Source: Brachionus plicatilis (lineage: Eukaryota > Rotifera > Eurotatoria > Ploima > Brachionidae). From it: a stretch of DNA of 64,000 bases. The notes under the pieces were generated by a model. It had not been told where the DNA came from, searched no databases, and saw only the letters and a program-made list of their open reading frames with translations. Shown here piece after piece: positions 24,085-35,310 of this stretch (position 1 is the stretch's first letter; each line of letters begins with the position of its first letter). Both the position numbers and the translations under genes were made by a program. The stretch covers positions 800,618 through 864,617 of the forward strand of contig QEOQ01000274.1 of NCBI GenBank assembly GCA_010279815.1, in the 5' to 3' direction.

Positions 24085-25890
24085 CAAAATGTATTAATGA
24101 GAATTGAACGCTATCTTGTTTATTTGAATTAAATATGGGCTCGAGTGCTTTATAGTTCCAAATCCAATTCGATTAATATGCATAGTTGTCTAATACGAGC
24201 TTTAGATCGCGTGTATTGGGTATGTGTGTGTGTGTGTTCTAAGACCAATATCCGACCAGAAACAGGAAATTATCTAGTCTAAATCAATAAATTAGATAGG
24301 ATGCATCCAAATGGAAGAAAATTTAGCCAACAAATTAAATTCCAAATTACATTCGCAGCAAATATCCGACTTGATTATAAATCAAGTGTTTTTGTTGTTG
24401 TTGTTGTTGAACAATTATCCCATTAAGCTCGTTTGATGCAGCATCAAGATATGAGTGTTGCGATGAATAGTTGTCGTTTTATGTACAAAAACTTGTTTGA
24501 ATTCAAAAATCGATTTTTCTTTCTTGGCTTGCAAGTCTGTTGATTGAAAAAAAATAAAATAAATGATAAATATTTCGAGTAATAATCTTTGTTTATACAA
24601 AGTGAAAGTCTTCAAGTTGAACGAGCCGAGAAAGAAATGAAAGATGAAATTTTCTAAGACTAGCCTTTTGGAGGATTGGATTTGCGCGTTGGGAGCGGCA
24701 AGCCTTGCTGTACGCTTTGGAGAAAATTAAGTTGTGAAGGCAATCAAAGGCAAACAAATTGTCATGCAAATAAATCAATAAATGAGAAATCTAATAACCA
24801 AGTCCCTAATTAATTAGTTTCTTAAAGAAACTCAATCGTGTGTATGTGTGTTGGTAGGCTCATGCTCATCTCAAATGAGCATGGATTTGTGTATTTTCTC
24901 TAGTTTTCTCTTTTTAATTATCTATCATTTACCAATTGTTCGTAGTATCACCAAATCCCTAAATTAATAACTCAAAGTTTCCAATTTTGTTGTAATCAAA
25001 CGGGATTTTGAACTACTATTTTTTGTTTCGTGTTCTAGCTAGAGCGGCTATAGAGCAACAAAAATCGATAAGAAATTGGCGAATTTTCGCCTATTTAAAC
25101 AATTCAGTTTGTGTTCAAATGCATCGCAAAAATCACATCGAAAGTAATTGGGATTATGGATGGATTAGGAGCGGTCTAGCCCAAAGATCAAGTCAATTAT
25201 TGCGTAAAGCCTGGCGAGTGTATAAATGGGCGCACAAGGATAGCTACAAGAAACCAATTTGGAGCGAGTTCATCGCATAATTGTCGCAACTTTATTGATT
25301 TATTATTCCGGCTCTACACATAAATAGACAAAGTTAAATTATGATTTTCAAATCATTGTTTGATTATCAGACTGGCTTATTTCATCAGCAGCAAAATCCA
25401 ACAACAATATGCAAATGAGATAAAGATAACAATAATTGTAATTTAAATCTCGTCCCAAAACTTTGTCGTATAAATTCTTTTTGTTTTTCTAGACAAATTT
25501 CTTAGTTTGAAGCTGAGCATTTTTTGTTCAAAAGAGAAAGAGGAAAAAAAAGCTAATGAAACGCATTCACTGATGGCTTTGGTTAGCGATGCTTAAGCAT
25601 GTCTTTTTACAAGATGTCACACTAAGGCACGCAGTGAGTGCAATTCATTCTGCTTTTACATTCGCCGAAACAACAGCCCAAGAGCAATGACAATAATTTT
25701 TTTTTTCTTTAAACTAAATTATTTTTAGGTTGAAATAAATTTTTTGTTCAAAATAACTTCAATTGTTTAAATTTATTCCCAGTAATTTTTTAAAACTTGA
25801 ATTTAAAATTATTTAATACCGCCAACATTTTCTAATTAAAGTGAATTCCAAATAAAATATTTGTCTTGGTATTTTATGGTTCCTAATAAT
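24085..25890. promoter_or_regulatory. Less AT-rich, repeat-free island; possible regulatory or non-coding RNA region
   Basis: Base composition here is visibly richer in G and C than the flanks, and no transposon ends were found. It contains two octamer-like ATGCAAAT sites (about 24762 and 25409), the second next to a GATAAAG and an ACAATA motif. There is also a TATAAAT at about 25220, a TG run near 24225, a TTG run near 24390, and a short inverted repeat CATGCTCAT/ATGAGCATG near 24860. An open frame at 25008-25280 has no recognisable family and may be incidental. POU, GATA and Sox-type clusters are typical of animal enhancers; function here is inference. Confidence 0.3.
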
Positions 25891-25892
25891 CT

Positions 25893-27090
25893 CCTGGAGC
25901 TGAGGGCATACTTAAGTTGACGATTAATTCAAAATATCATTTCAATTCACAGAGTTTATCTTTTCAAAATCTAGAAAATTTTACATTTCTGCTTTTTCAT
26001 ATTTTTAGATTTTTTGTGCAATATTAAAGTAGATATTGATTTTTAATTTTGGTAACTAAATAATTTGGAGGAGTTTTTTTTTATTTTCTAAATTATTGCA
26101 CAAAAAATATAAAAATGTAAAATTATTTTCATTAATTTTTAGATATTTAAAATAATCTTTGAATTAATTTAAATAATTTTAATGTAACTTTCTCTACGTG
26201 TCATGTAGATTTAAAAAATAAAATAATTAAATAAAATTTCTCAATCCGTTGATAAAATCGATATTTCAAATTTAAATTTTTTTAAAATAGTTTACTTCAA
26301 AATTTTAATAACTCTAAGTAATAGAACTCGTTCCGCCAGTGTTTTTTTAATAGTTTTACATTAATAAATCGAATAAAAAATAATTTTAAATAATTTTAAA
26401 AAAATGCATTTAACTCAATTTTTATAAGGTTTATTTTGAATTCTTTTATTTCAAAATTTTTCTGGCATTAAAAAGAATATTCAAATTCAAATTAAATTAA
26501 AAAATGAAATGAAATTTTAAATTCCAAATATGTAGTAAAATGAAAAGATAAATCTTTCTTCTCGATATTTTTAATTAAAAAATTCAAAATAAACTTTATA
26601 AAAATTGAGTTAAATATGTTTAAATTTAAATATCGATTTTATCAATCGAATGTTACTTTAAAATAATTTTAATTAATTCAAAGATTAATTTTAATAGCTA
26701 AAGATGACAAAATGTTATTTATTGTACATTTTTACATTTTTGAGAGAAGAAAAAAAATCTCAAAATCAAAAAATCTAAAAATATTTTCATTCAAGAAAAG
26801 TAATAATAAATTCGCAATTACTTAAAAAGGAGTTTTAGAAAAATTTAAATGTAAAAACCAAGGGTAATTTTTTGAAAATCCCTTTTAATTAATTGCGAAT
26901 TTATTATTACTATTCTTGAATGAAAATTTTTTTAGATTTTTTGATTTTGAGATTTTTTTTTCTTCTCTCAAAAATGTAAAAATGTAAAAATATATAAATG
27001 TACAATAAATAACATTTTGCCCTAAAGATAAACTCTATGAATTGAAATGATATTTTGGATTGAACATCAACTTTAAGATGCCAAGCTGAG
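25893..27090. repeat. Layered inverted-repeat region
   Basis: Several arms pair across this interval. About 25930-25975 pairs with 27020-27070 (AAAATATCATTTCAATTCA and its complement). About 26150-26290 and 26400-26450 pair with about 26570-26690. About 26700-26825 pairs with 26890-27010, around AATTCGCAATTA and its complement. The outer pair looks like the terminal repeat of a foldback transposon, with the others nested inside it. No ORF and no clear target duplication. Confidence 0.6.
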
Positions 27091-27344
27091 ACTTCAATAT
27101 TAAAATTAAATAAATTTCATTTTTTTTCTCACATTAAAAAGAAAAAAGTTAATGAAGAAACCGTTGAGAATCAAAGCAAACGAAGAAAAATTTCAAAAAA
27201 ATAAATAAAATAAGCTTTTCAATAGAGTCGTTTCATTTTTAACACATTTTTATTTTATTTTTTTATTTTTTATTTGATACAAATATTATTTTAATAGATA
27301 CTTTGAAATTTTATTAAAGTTTTTTTTTTTAATATTTTATTTAT

Positions 27345-27385
27345 TATTTATTGATTTAAGCCTTATAGGCAAATAAAAAAAAAGT
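27345..27385 (+). repeat. Possible retroelement 3' tail
   Basis: GCCTTATAGGC, a small stem, followed by AAATAAAAAAAAA resembles the stem plus A-rich tail ending LINE copies. A similar GCCTTGTAGGCG with A-rich tail is at about 43182-43215. No coding part is attached, so the call is weak. Confidence 0.3.
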
Positions 27386-27461
27386 TGCATATTAGTTACG
27401 TTTTTTTTATTTTTATGCCAAAATTGGGTAAATCGCAAACGCTTAGAAACATGATTTTGTG

Positions 27462-27899
27462 TTAGTAAGGGTGTAATTCTTTTTTTATAAGCCTTTCAAA
27501 TAATAAGTTTACTAATTTAAAATAATTCCAGTTAATTACTTTTAAGTTAAGTTGCTTTATAATCCCAGAGGACTGTTCCTGGACTGTTCCTAGCGAGATT
27601 GAAAGTTTGCGACTAATTAATCTTTGGGAATAAGTTTTTACTAATCGTTTAACTCTGTTTCTATTCATATGATTAGAAGCAGTAATAGGACGTCCAGGCG
27701 ATACATTGTGTTGAACTATACCAAAGTCTCTAAATTCCTTTCCTGTCCACCTTGAAACAGTTTTCCTTTCTGACACTTTACAAGCCAAAATATATAAGTA
27801 GTCTTTCTATTTCTATGATAAATTTCATCCGAAACAAACATTCCTTTCATATTTTTTTTTTTAATTTAAAATTTCGGTCAATCTTTATTTGACACCCGT
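27462..27899 (-). pseudogene. Relic of a third ACGGGTG-type mariner element
   Basis: The right boundary is GACACCCGT followed by TA (27900-27901), the same terminus as the elements at 6781 and 41381. Reading inward on the minus strand, a helix-turn-helix region follows: VSERKTVSRWTGKEF, then VSPGRPITASNHMNRNRVK, the same GRP-plus-NHxN arrangement as the other two copies. No ATG opens this frame; the open reading begins at TTG. The catalytic domain and the left terminus are not seen. Confidence 0.7.
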
Positions 27900-28149
27900 T
27901 AAAATAATGAATAATGTCTCAAAAATTTCGGGTTTTAAAACCAGGCTCTGTTTCTAAAATTGGATTTCTGGCTGTTTTTTTTTAGCAGGGTTACGGGATA
28001 AACACTAATTTCAAGATCAATGATAATTTAGAAAACAGGATGTATTTCCTTTTTTTTATTTCGGGAGATTTTTTACAAAAATAAGAAAACAGCTCAATTA
28101 AAAAAAATAGGAAAAGAAAACAATTTTCTTAAATAAGGAAACAAGGATA

Positions 28150-28290
28150 ATTTTTTATAAAAATAATTTTCGTTTTTCCCGATTTTTTTACTCATGACTG
28201 ATGAACAGCTTTGTGGTCTAGAGACCAATGCCGAAATTTTAATAATTCAATGAATCTGTATTTACAATGCTGCTATGATACGTGGTTCTG
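28150..28290 (+). repeat. LINE ORF2 C-terminal relic
   Basis: A frame through GATGAACAGCTTTGTGG reads MNSFVV and then RPMPKF. This aligns with LINSFVI and RSMLEF in the LINE fragment at 39.9-40.1 kb. The DNA keeps the same local inverted repeat, GGTCTAGAGACC here. It is followed by CTGCTATGATACG, a motif that recurs at 53583-53595. Confidence 0.4.
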
Positions 28291-28629
28291 ATGTAAAATT
28301 ACGTAATTTTAAGTTAAACTTTTTTAATGATTCTATTTATTTTAAATTGCTTTTGACTTTATTTGTAAAATAATTTTATTTTTAATTTAATAAAAGAAGT
28401 TATAAAAAATAAAAATTATTATTTTTAATTATGCATTTAGTGCAGGATCACAAATTAAACCAAAAAATAAAAATAAATATTTTTATTATTCGATTAAAAA
28501 TATATTAAAATAAATTTATAAAGCAAGACTTTTCAAAATCAAAATTTTTAAAGCTATTTATTTATTTATTATTTTTAAAAAATTTTTTTCTGTTCAATAT
28601 AGAATTGAAGTTTTTTTTGATATTTTGGA

Positions 28630-29484
28630 ATGAAATTTATAATAAATTTTGTTTCTTATGCATTTGTTTTATCAAAATTAACTTACAAAACAAATGGACT
28701 AAAAAATGCATTAATGTGTGCTCGTAATCTTTGTGAAAATAACGGTACTTGCATTGACACAAATGCTGGCTATTCTTGTTTTTGTTCCAATGGTTATATT
28801 GGAATAAATTGTGAAAAAACGATGAATAAATCTCAACCAAGTAAGGGTCAATTCAATTTATATAGAATTATCTCAACAAATCCATGCAAAAATGGTGGTA
28901 GACCACTATCACCTGAATTAAATAAAATAATTTGTCATTGCAAATCAGGCACAACTGGAAGGTTTTGCGAAATTCTAATAGATGTCTGTGCTAGTAATCC
29001 CTGCCGTAGTAGAGGCATGTGTCAATCATTCATTAATCTCTACGCATGTTCATGTTTTCCAGGCTATTCTGGGAGCAATTGTGAAATAAAGCTAAATTTA
29101 TGTTTATCAGATCCATGCCAAAACAATGGTAAATGTATTGATTATTCGTCTTATTATGCTTGTGAGTGCCAAGATGGTTTCACTGGACCATTATGCAAAA
29201 ATAAAATTGACGAGTGTTCTGGTTCTCCTTGTAAAAATGCAACATGTGTACCATTAATACCATCTGGTTATAGATGTGAAACCAAGCAAGACTACTGTTC
29301 TTCCAATCCATGTGTTCATGGTACTTGTAAAAATGGTGCTTTGGGATATGAATGTATTTGTTCTTCAGAATATGCTGGAAAAAGATGTGAAAGCAAAAAT
29401 TCTGAATATGCTTTGGAAATAAAAAAGAAAATTTCAAGATGGATACATTTCTTTATGAAAACTCAAAAAATGTTGATTTATTAA
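28630..29484 (+). CDS. Secreted protein with EGF-like repeats
   Basis: A single exon of 284 residues from ATG at 28630. A hydrophobic start (MKFIINFVSYAFVLS) acts as a probable signal peptide. Six EGF-like units follow, with the usual six cysteines and Gly/Tyr pattern in most: unit 1 includes CENNGTC and SGY-type turns, unit 2 is CKNGGRP (one cysteine lost), unit 3 CRSRGMC, unit 4 CQNNGKC, unit 5 CKNATC (cut short, without its last CXC pair), and unit 6 CVHGTC. No transmembrane helix follows; the tail is short and lysine-rich. Such arrays are found in Notch, Crumbs and many extracellular proteins. This could be a small secreted ligand-like protein or a retained fragment of a longer gene. Confidence 0.75.
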   Translation: MKFIINFVSYAFVLSKLTYKTNGLKNALMCARNLCENNGTCIDTNAGYSCFCSNGYIGINCEKTMNKSQPSKGQFNLYRIISTNPCKNGGRPLSPELNKIICHCKSGTTGRFCEILIDVCASNPCRSRGMCQSFINLYACSCFPGYSGSNCEIKLNLCLSDPCQNNGKCIDYSSYYACECQDGFTGPLCKNKIDECSGSPCKNATCVPLIPSGYRCETKQDYCSSNPCVHGTCKNGALGYECICSSEYAGKRCESKNSEYALEIKKKISRWIHFFMKTQKMLIY

Positions 29485-30948
29485 AATGATTCTTTTGGTG
29501 ATCATATTATTATTTTTGAATTCAAATTTAAACTATTGTAAAATTTGAATTTTAATTTAAAAAAAATTAAATTTCATTATTTGAATTATTTTTTTTATTT
29601 AAAAAAAAATTTAAACAATTTTAATTAATTTTAATTTTAATTATTTTTAACATATTATTACTATACAAAACTTATAAAAATTTTGTTTTGATTAACTAAA
29701 AAAATTTAAATTATTGTTTCGATTTTCAAAAAAAAGCTTAATTATTTTCTTTTTTATATTAAAATTAAATTCTATTATGATTCAAATTTGAATTCATCTT
29801 TTTTCTGGGTTTAAATTTAAAATTCAAATTTATAAATTAATTTAATTATTTAAAAATAGATTCAAATGCTATTTATTTACAACACTAATTTTGATGAAAA
29901 CTGTAAGTTCTATTTTACTCAATAAATCTTTGTTTATAACAATTCGGTTTATAAAGTAACAAAAGATAAATGAAAAATTTCTAAAAGGTTAATTAAAATC
30001 AATTTATGTTAAGATCAATTAAATATTGGAAAAACTAGAATTAGCATGATTTTTAAAATAAATTTACATTTTAAAATTAGGAGGACATATTAAAACGTAG
30101 AAATGTAAATACGTAAATTACAGGTAAAAAGGTATAAAGTGCTAAATGATATAATTTTTAAATGTAGAAAATAAATGGTAGAAAAAGTAAAGGAAGAAAA
30201 ACAAAAAAATGTAGAAATAAAGAATTTAAAGACAAGGCCTAGACTTCTTTCTTCAGCTATTTTTTAGTAGCTTTTTTTTCAGCTAATTTAATTTTCCTGC
30301 AAAATTATTTTTTATATTCTAATAATTTTTTCTTACTTCTAATTCATTACGCATTTAGGTCCGCATCAAACACTGAAAGCCTTAGTTTAATGCGTCATCA
30401 AGACTCGATTTTAAAGTAAAAAATATAAAATAATTTTTTTGAATTATACTTTTGGTGCAGCACCAAAGATTAAGAAATAAAAAATATTAAAAAATTCAAA
30501 ACGATTGTTAGTTGATTTAGAAAAAAATCCTTACTCCAAATATTAAGACTATATAAGAAAAAATAGAACTTAAAATTATCTTAGAAAAAAGCTAATGATT
30601 TATATAAGAAATAAAATTTTTCTTTTTAAAATTGACACTTAAAATAATTCGTGAGATATTTTTAAAACATTGATCATTGATCACATTCTGGACATGAGAC
30701 CTATGATCAAATTTTTTTGTAAACACTTGATCACAAAGTCGACATGATCCTAAATTGTAAAAGGCCAAAAATCTAAATTTTGTAAATTCTAATCTTTTTC
30801 AAAAAAGCCTGAAAAACAAACTTATTTTTAATTTGTTTTAAGAAAAATCAAGGTTTTTTTTATATTCATAAGAATTTTAAAAAAAAATCCAAAATAATAG
30901 TTAATTAAAATAAAAAAGTTTATTAAAATAGAAACAAATATTTTAGTT
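29485..30948. other. AT-rich intergenic stretch
   Basis: No gene recognised. A short TGATCA-rich patch at about 30670-30750 and a less biased patch near 30345-30410 do not read as coding. Confidence 0.45.
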
Positions 30949-30949
30949 A

Positions 30950-32225
30950 TAGTAAAATGGGGTAAATTCGATATTTCTTTTATCCAAAGAGGTCTAGGGG
31001 ATTGAAATTTAATTGGATTGGTATTATTTGATAGGATTAAAAAATTTAAACATTTTCGGTCAATTTTGAAAAAAGATTTTATAAAAATAAAAAAACATTA
31101 AAAAAAATATATACATTTAAAAAGAATGAGGTTAGTTAACTGTTTAACCCCAATGGATGGGGTTAAATTGATAAAATACAAAAAACAAATAAAGGATGAA
31201 TATAAATAAAAAACGAAGCCAAATTAATTTAAATTCTATTATTTACATTTTTTCGAACAATAAAATTCACTTTTCGGATTAAACTTTTTAGGCACACATT
31301 TAGCACATGACCAGTTAGAGCATCCTTCACATCAAATCCATTTAGATTGATTTTTTTTATTGGAACCGAATTTTTGTTTACACTTGAAAAAATTATTTTC
31401 ATTATTTAAACTCATATTTGGCTATACTACTAGGTCTATATTAGGGGCTGGATCATTACTTGAGTTTTATCAGACTTTTTTCTTTATTTTTCTTTTTTTT
31501 TTCTTTTTTGAAAGCTTTTCTTCTTCTAATTTTTCAAAACTTCACCAAACTTTCTTTTAAATCTAGTCTTTATTGAGTCACTTGTTTTAGGTTGTGTTTG
31601 AAAAACTTCGAGAATTGATTTTTCTAGAGATCGTTTAGCACCTTCAATTAATTTAGCTGTTTTGTCATTTTGGTTACTAACTCTTGAAGAACGATTATTT
31701 GAAATATTAGATTTTTTGCGGTTTTTCTACATATTACTTAGGTTTTTCCGGGGTCACATGAAAAACCATTCTCGTCTATATTATAAATGTTTTCTCTACT
31801 TCATCTATTTTATTCGATTTTAAAATATTAAAAAAATTATCAATCAATTCTTTAGTACAACTACTAGCACGTTGTGAAGCTAGATTAATACTATTACGTG
31901 ATTTTATTTGATTTTTCCAATGATTTAAGAAATGGTAAAACCAGTCTCGTCCAGGTGTATTATTTCTAAATCGGTTTTGAATTTTGTTGTTTGTTAAATA
32001 GGTCTTAACAAACTCTCTAATGACTGGAAAATTAATTCCATGACCCCAATCTGAAAGCTTAATTATAACATCCACAAGTAATTCTCGAATTCTTTTGGAA
32101 CCCAAGGCGTTGAACCGCTTCCACACGCAGGTCTTTTATACTTTTCATGTGATCTATCATGAAGAGTGGAATATGGAATATTGAATCTAATTGCAGCTTG
32201 ATAAACTGTTTTTACGTAATTTCGC
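30950..32225 (-). pseudogene. pogo/Tigger-type transposase relic
   Basis: Decayed minus-strand gene. Order from its 5' side: VKTVYQAAIRFNIPYSTL (a psq-type helix-turn-helix) near 32210; a CENP-B-like DNA-binding segment at 31776-32126 with PGRDWFYHFLNHW; NIDENGFSCDPGKT near 31770, which holds the first catalytic aspartate of a DDE_1 domain; then a C-terminal zinc-finger-like CEGCSNWSCAKC near 31300. Frameshifts and stops separate the parts. At 30950 TAGTAAAATGGGGTAAATTC after TA resembles a pogo-type terminal repeat. The 5' end is cut by the Tc1-like relic that follows. Confidence 0.75.
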
Positions 32226-32227
32226 GT

Positions 32228-33112
32228 AAAATTACCGGGAAATTACGTAAATTTTTGTAAAAAGTAAAAATTCCAAAAAATACTATTTTTTTTAGAATTT
32301 TGACATTTTTTGACTTTTTATAAATTTTTTGAGCCTGAATTCGAAAAAAAAAATTACTTTTTTTCACGTAATTTTACGTTAAATTTTATTTAATAGTGGT
32401 AATTTTTAGTAAAAAAAAGTAACTTTTGTACAAATTTTAAAAAAGTTAATTATAAACAATAAACAAAAAGGCAAAAAAAAAATTTTCAACTATACACATC
32501 CAAATATAATTCAGTGGGCTGGGATTTCATTTAAGGGAGCAACAAATTTTGCTGAAAGAAACTGATAAGAAGAAAAGCTTTTACTTAAGAATTTTTTAAG
32601 ATTTTTAAGATCAACATGCATGCAATACTTTACCGGGAGAAGTTATCTGATTATTTATTACGATTTGGGGCTTCAAACTACGATTTAGACTTTAAACTAC
32701 ACCAGGACAACGACCCAAAGCATCGTTCTTTATTGTGCACTACTTTTTTAAATTTTAACAATATTGTTTGGGTAAATTCCTTTTTAGTAATTATTCTTTG
32801 TCGATAATATTTGACTCTTTTCTTTTAAACAAAGATTTAATCTCCTCCAAAGTCTTCCGATTTAAATCCCATTAAACTTACGAGGAAAGAGTTAAAACAG
32901 CATGTTAGGAAGAGAATGATTTGTCGGAAGCTGATGCCGAAATGGCTACCAAAGATTTCGAAAAATCTTTAACGAAAGAAAAATGCAAAAATTATATAAA
33001 TAATTTAAAGGTTTTTATTAGATATTAAGTCAAAAAATGGCAAAATTCTAAAAAAAATAGTATTTTTCGGAATTTTTACTTTTTACAAAAATTTACGTAA
33101 TTTCCGGTCAAT
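32228..33112 (+). mobile_element. Tc1-like transposon relic with ~80-bp inverted ends
   Basis: The ends share GAAATTACGTAAATTTTTG and AAAAAGTAAAAATTCC in inverted orientation. On the plus strand at 32616-32960 are fragments of a Tc1-type catalytic domain: LHQDNDPKHRS (second aspartate) and, after a frameshift, SSDLNPIKLTRKELK, where Lys stands in place of the glutamate expected after NPI. It lies in or beside the pogo relic. No intact transposase. Confidence 0.75.
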
Positions 33113-33480
33113 TATCAATTTATTTTTTTTTAGAAATTCAAAACAAACCAATTAACGGTACAACCTTAAAGTGAATTTTTTTCTAAAAAATGTGTTTTTT
33201 TTAATAAACAGATAGCGGTTATCTCTTTGAAAAAAACCGATTGAAAAAATGAAATTAGGGTCAAAAATTACATAAGTTAAAGGGTCATTGTTTGAAAAAA
33301 AATTTTTTTCAAGAAGTTTTTTTTACGCAAGCGGTATCGTTTTATTTATGGGGTTATTTTTACAATCAATTTAAAAGAATATTTAATGGGATGTGTCTTA
33401 AATCAAATTATATATATGTGATATCTTATTTTTAGTTTTTAATTTTTATTTTATCTTATTTTACTTTATTTTAATTTTTT
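33113..33480. other. AT-rich stretch between a Tc1 relic and a LINE tail
   Basis: No gene. A patch at 33330-33360 is less biased. The LINE 3' tail begins about 33480. Confidence 0.4.
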
Positions 33481-34556
33481 ATTTTTATTTTTTTTTAATT
33501 TTTTATTTAATCTGAAGGAGCTTTAGCTCGGTACAGACATACAAATTAATAAAATAATAAATAAATAATAAATATCAATTGATTAATTTGTAGAAAAGAA
33601 AATAGAATGATAGTCATTTTTTATTTGTTAATTTTAATTATTTTTTTTAAGGTTTGAAGGTTAATTAACAGACTAGTGCCCTTATCTATTGAATAGACTG
33701 ATTAACTCTTCATTTATTTCAATTAAAATAAATAATTCATTAAAATACAATATATCAAAATGTTTTATATAAAAAGATTATTAAAAAAAAAAAATTAATT
33801 AATTTAATTAATTGATTTGTAAAAGTTTTTGTAAACCAAATTAAATTTATAAAAAATTTTAATTGATTTATGAAAGATAATATTTATTTTATTATAAATA
33901 GATGTTTTGAAATGATTGAAGGATAAACATAGACGATTAATAACAAAATTATTAATTAATTTTGGAAAAAAATCACAAAAAGTTAGCTCTCCAAAGGATA
34001 TGGGGCAATCAGGTCTAAAATAGGACTTTTCACATTTTTTAACTTTTCTATAGTGATTCTTGTAGATCTTGACGCGCTGATTCCAAATATATGTGTATTT
34101 TTTGTCCTAGGTAATTATTTTATGAATTATAGCCTTCGGAAGTTTTTAAGGGTATATTAGGTTTTAAAGCCATAACTTGGTCAAATTTTATCATTTTTTT
34201 ATAAAAAATACACCAAAATGTTCAGAAAAGAGCGAAGAACCTGAAAATAATAGTATCAAGTCAAAAAATCACTTAAAAAATGGACTATCCTCGAAAAACC
34301 AAAAATTGGCTATGCCTCGCTTTAGACCCCCCGGGTACCCCCATGTCAAAGGACACCCCCCCAAAAAAAATGTATTTTTTTCGGGTTGCTCAGTGTCTAA
34401 AACATACTAGAAAATCAGATCCTGCATTGAAACCCTTCTTGGAAAACTTTTATCTATCAAAGAAGTTTTATTAATCAATTGGTTTAATATTGGAAAAAGC
34501 TGGATAAAATAACTTTTTTAAAAGACAAAAAATATTTTTTTATTTTATTATTTCAA

Positions 34557-34793
34557 TTATTCAGTATCTGAAATGTCGTCATCGTTTAAAATTGTATCAT
34601 CATTCTCAAAATTATCTTGTTTACTGCAGTCAAAGCAAAAATTATAAAAAGTTTTGCTTTTATTTGATACAATCTTTTTCGGATTTTGTCTTGCAAAGCC
34701 TAAGTACCAAATTACATTGGTTACATGGGAGCAGGCCCCAAAAACCCTTGAACCAGCTTTACAGTCGCAATACCATTCTTGAATCGGATCCAT
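34557..34793 (-). pseudogene. SWIM zinc-finger protein fragment (left arm copy)
   Basis: Same protein as the right-arm fragment but shorter at the N terminus: 78 codons from MDPIQEWYCDCKAG, including CDC and CSH of the SWIM motif, to the acidic end DDDISDTE. The conserved arm continues upstream only to the palindrome centre. Confidence 0.65.
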
Positions 34794-34986
34794 TGATGAA
34801 CATGATGAATATCTTATCCATGTATTGTGAATTACCTGAGATGAAAATCTTGAATTTATTTTTACCCTATTATTAGTTCTTGAGCTTCTTCAAAATATTC
34901 AAACTGATAATTCCCACTTTCATTCATATGCTCGATTGTATAAGACAAAGACTGTTTTAATTGATAAATACAGTTTGAATATTTGA

Positions 34987-35310
34987 ATGTTTATTAATAG
35001 GGTAAAAATAAATTCAAGATTTTCATCTCAGGTAATTCACAATACATGGATAAGATATTCATCATGTTCATCAATGGATCCGATTCAAGAATGGTATTGC
35101 GACTGTAAAGCTGGTTCAAGGGTTTTTGGGGCCTGCTCCCATGTAACCAATGTAATTTGGTACTTAGGCTTTGCAAGACAAAATCCGAAAAAGATTGTAT
35201 CAAATAAAAGCAAAACTTTTTATAATTTTTGCTTTGACTGCAGTAAACAAGATAATTTTGAGAATGATGATACAATTTTAAACGATGACGACATTTCAGA
35301 TACTGAATAA
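34987..35310 (+). CDS. SWIM zinc-finger protein fragment of a mobile element (right arm copy)
   Basis: 107 codons from ATG at 34987. The core is WYCDCKAGSRVFGACSHV, which fits the SWIM consensus CXC...CXH that binds zinc and contacts DNA or protein in MULE-type transposases and other proteins. It ends in an acidic tail. In cnidarians and other invertebrates, SWIM proteins with CKAG-R--G-CSH are common in multicopy families that look transposon-borne. No catalytic domain is present here, so this is the 3' end of a longer gene, and the original start is unknown. Confidence 0.6.
   Translation: MFINRVKINSRFSSQVIHNTWIRYSSCSSMDPIQEWYCDCKAGSRVFGACSHVTNVIWYLGFARQNPKKIVSNKSKTFYNFCFDCSKQDNFENDDTILNDDDISDTE

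Noticed and set aside
25008..25280. 90-residue ORF in the less AT-rich island
   Set aside because: It has an attractive composition, but no family, no flanking exons and stops close by. The region was kept only as possibly regulatory.
34177..34410. 77-residue ORF present in both arms of the palindrome and at 11.4-11.7 kb
   Set aside because: Composition is poor for a protein, and its frame differs between copies at the A-run after PPKK. Conservation is explained by recent duplication of the element.
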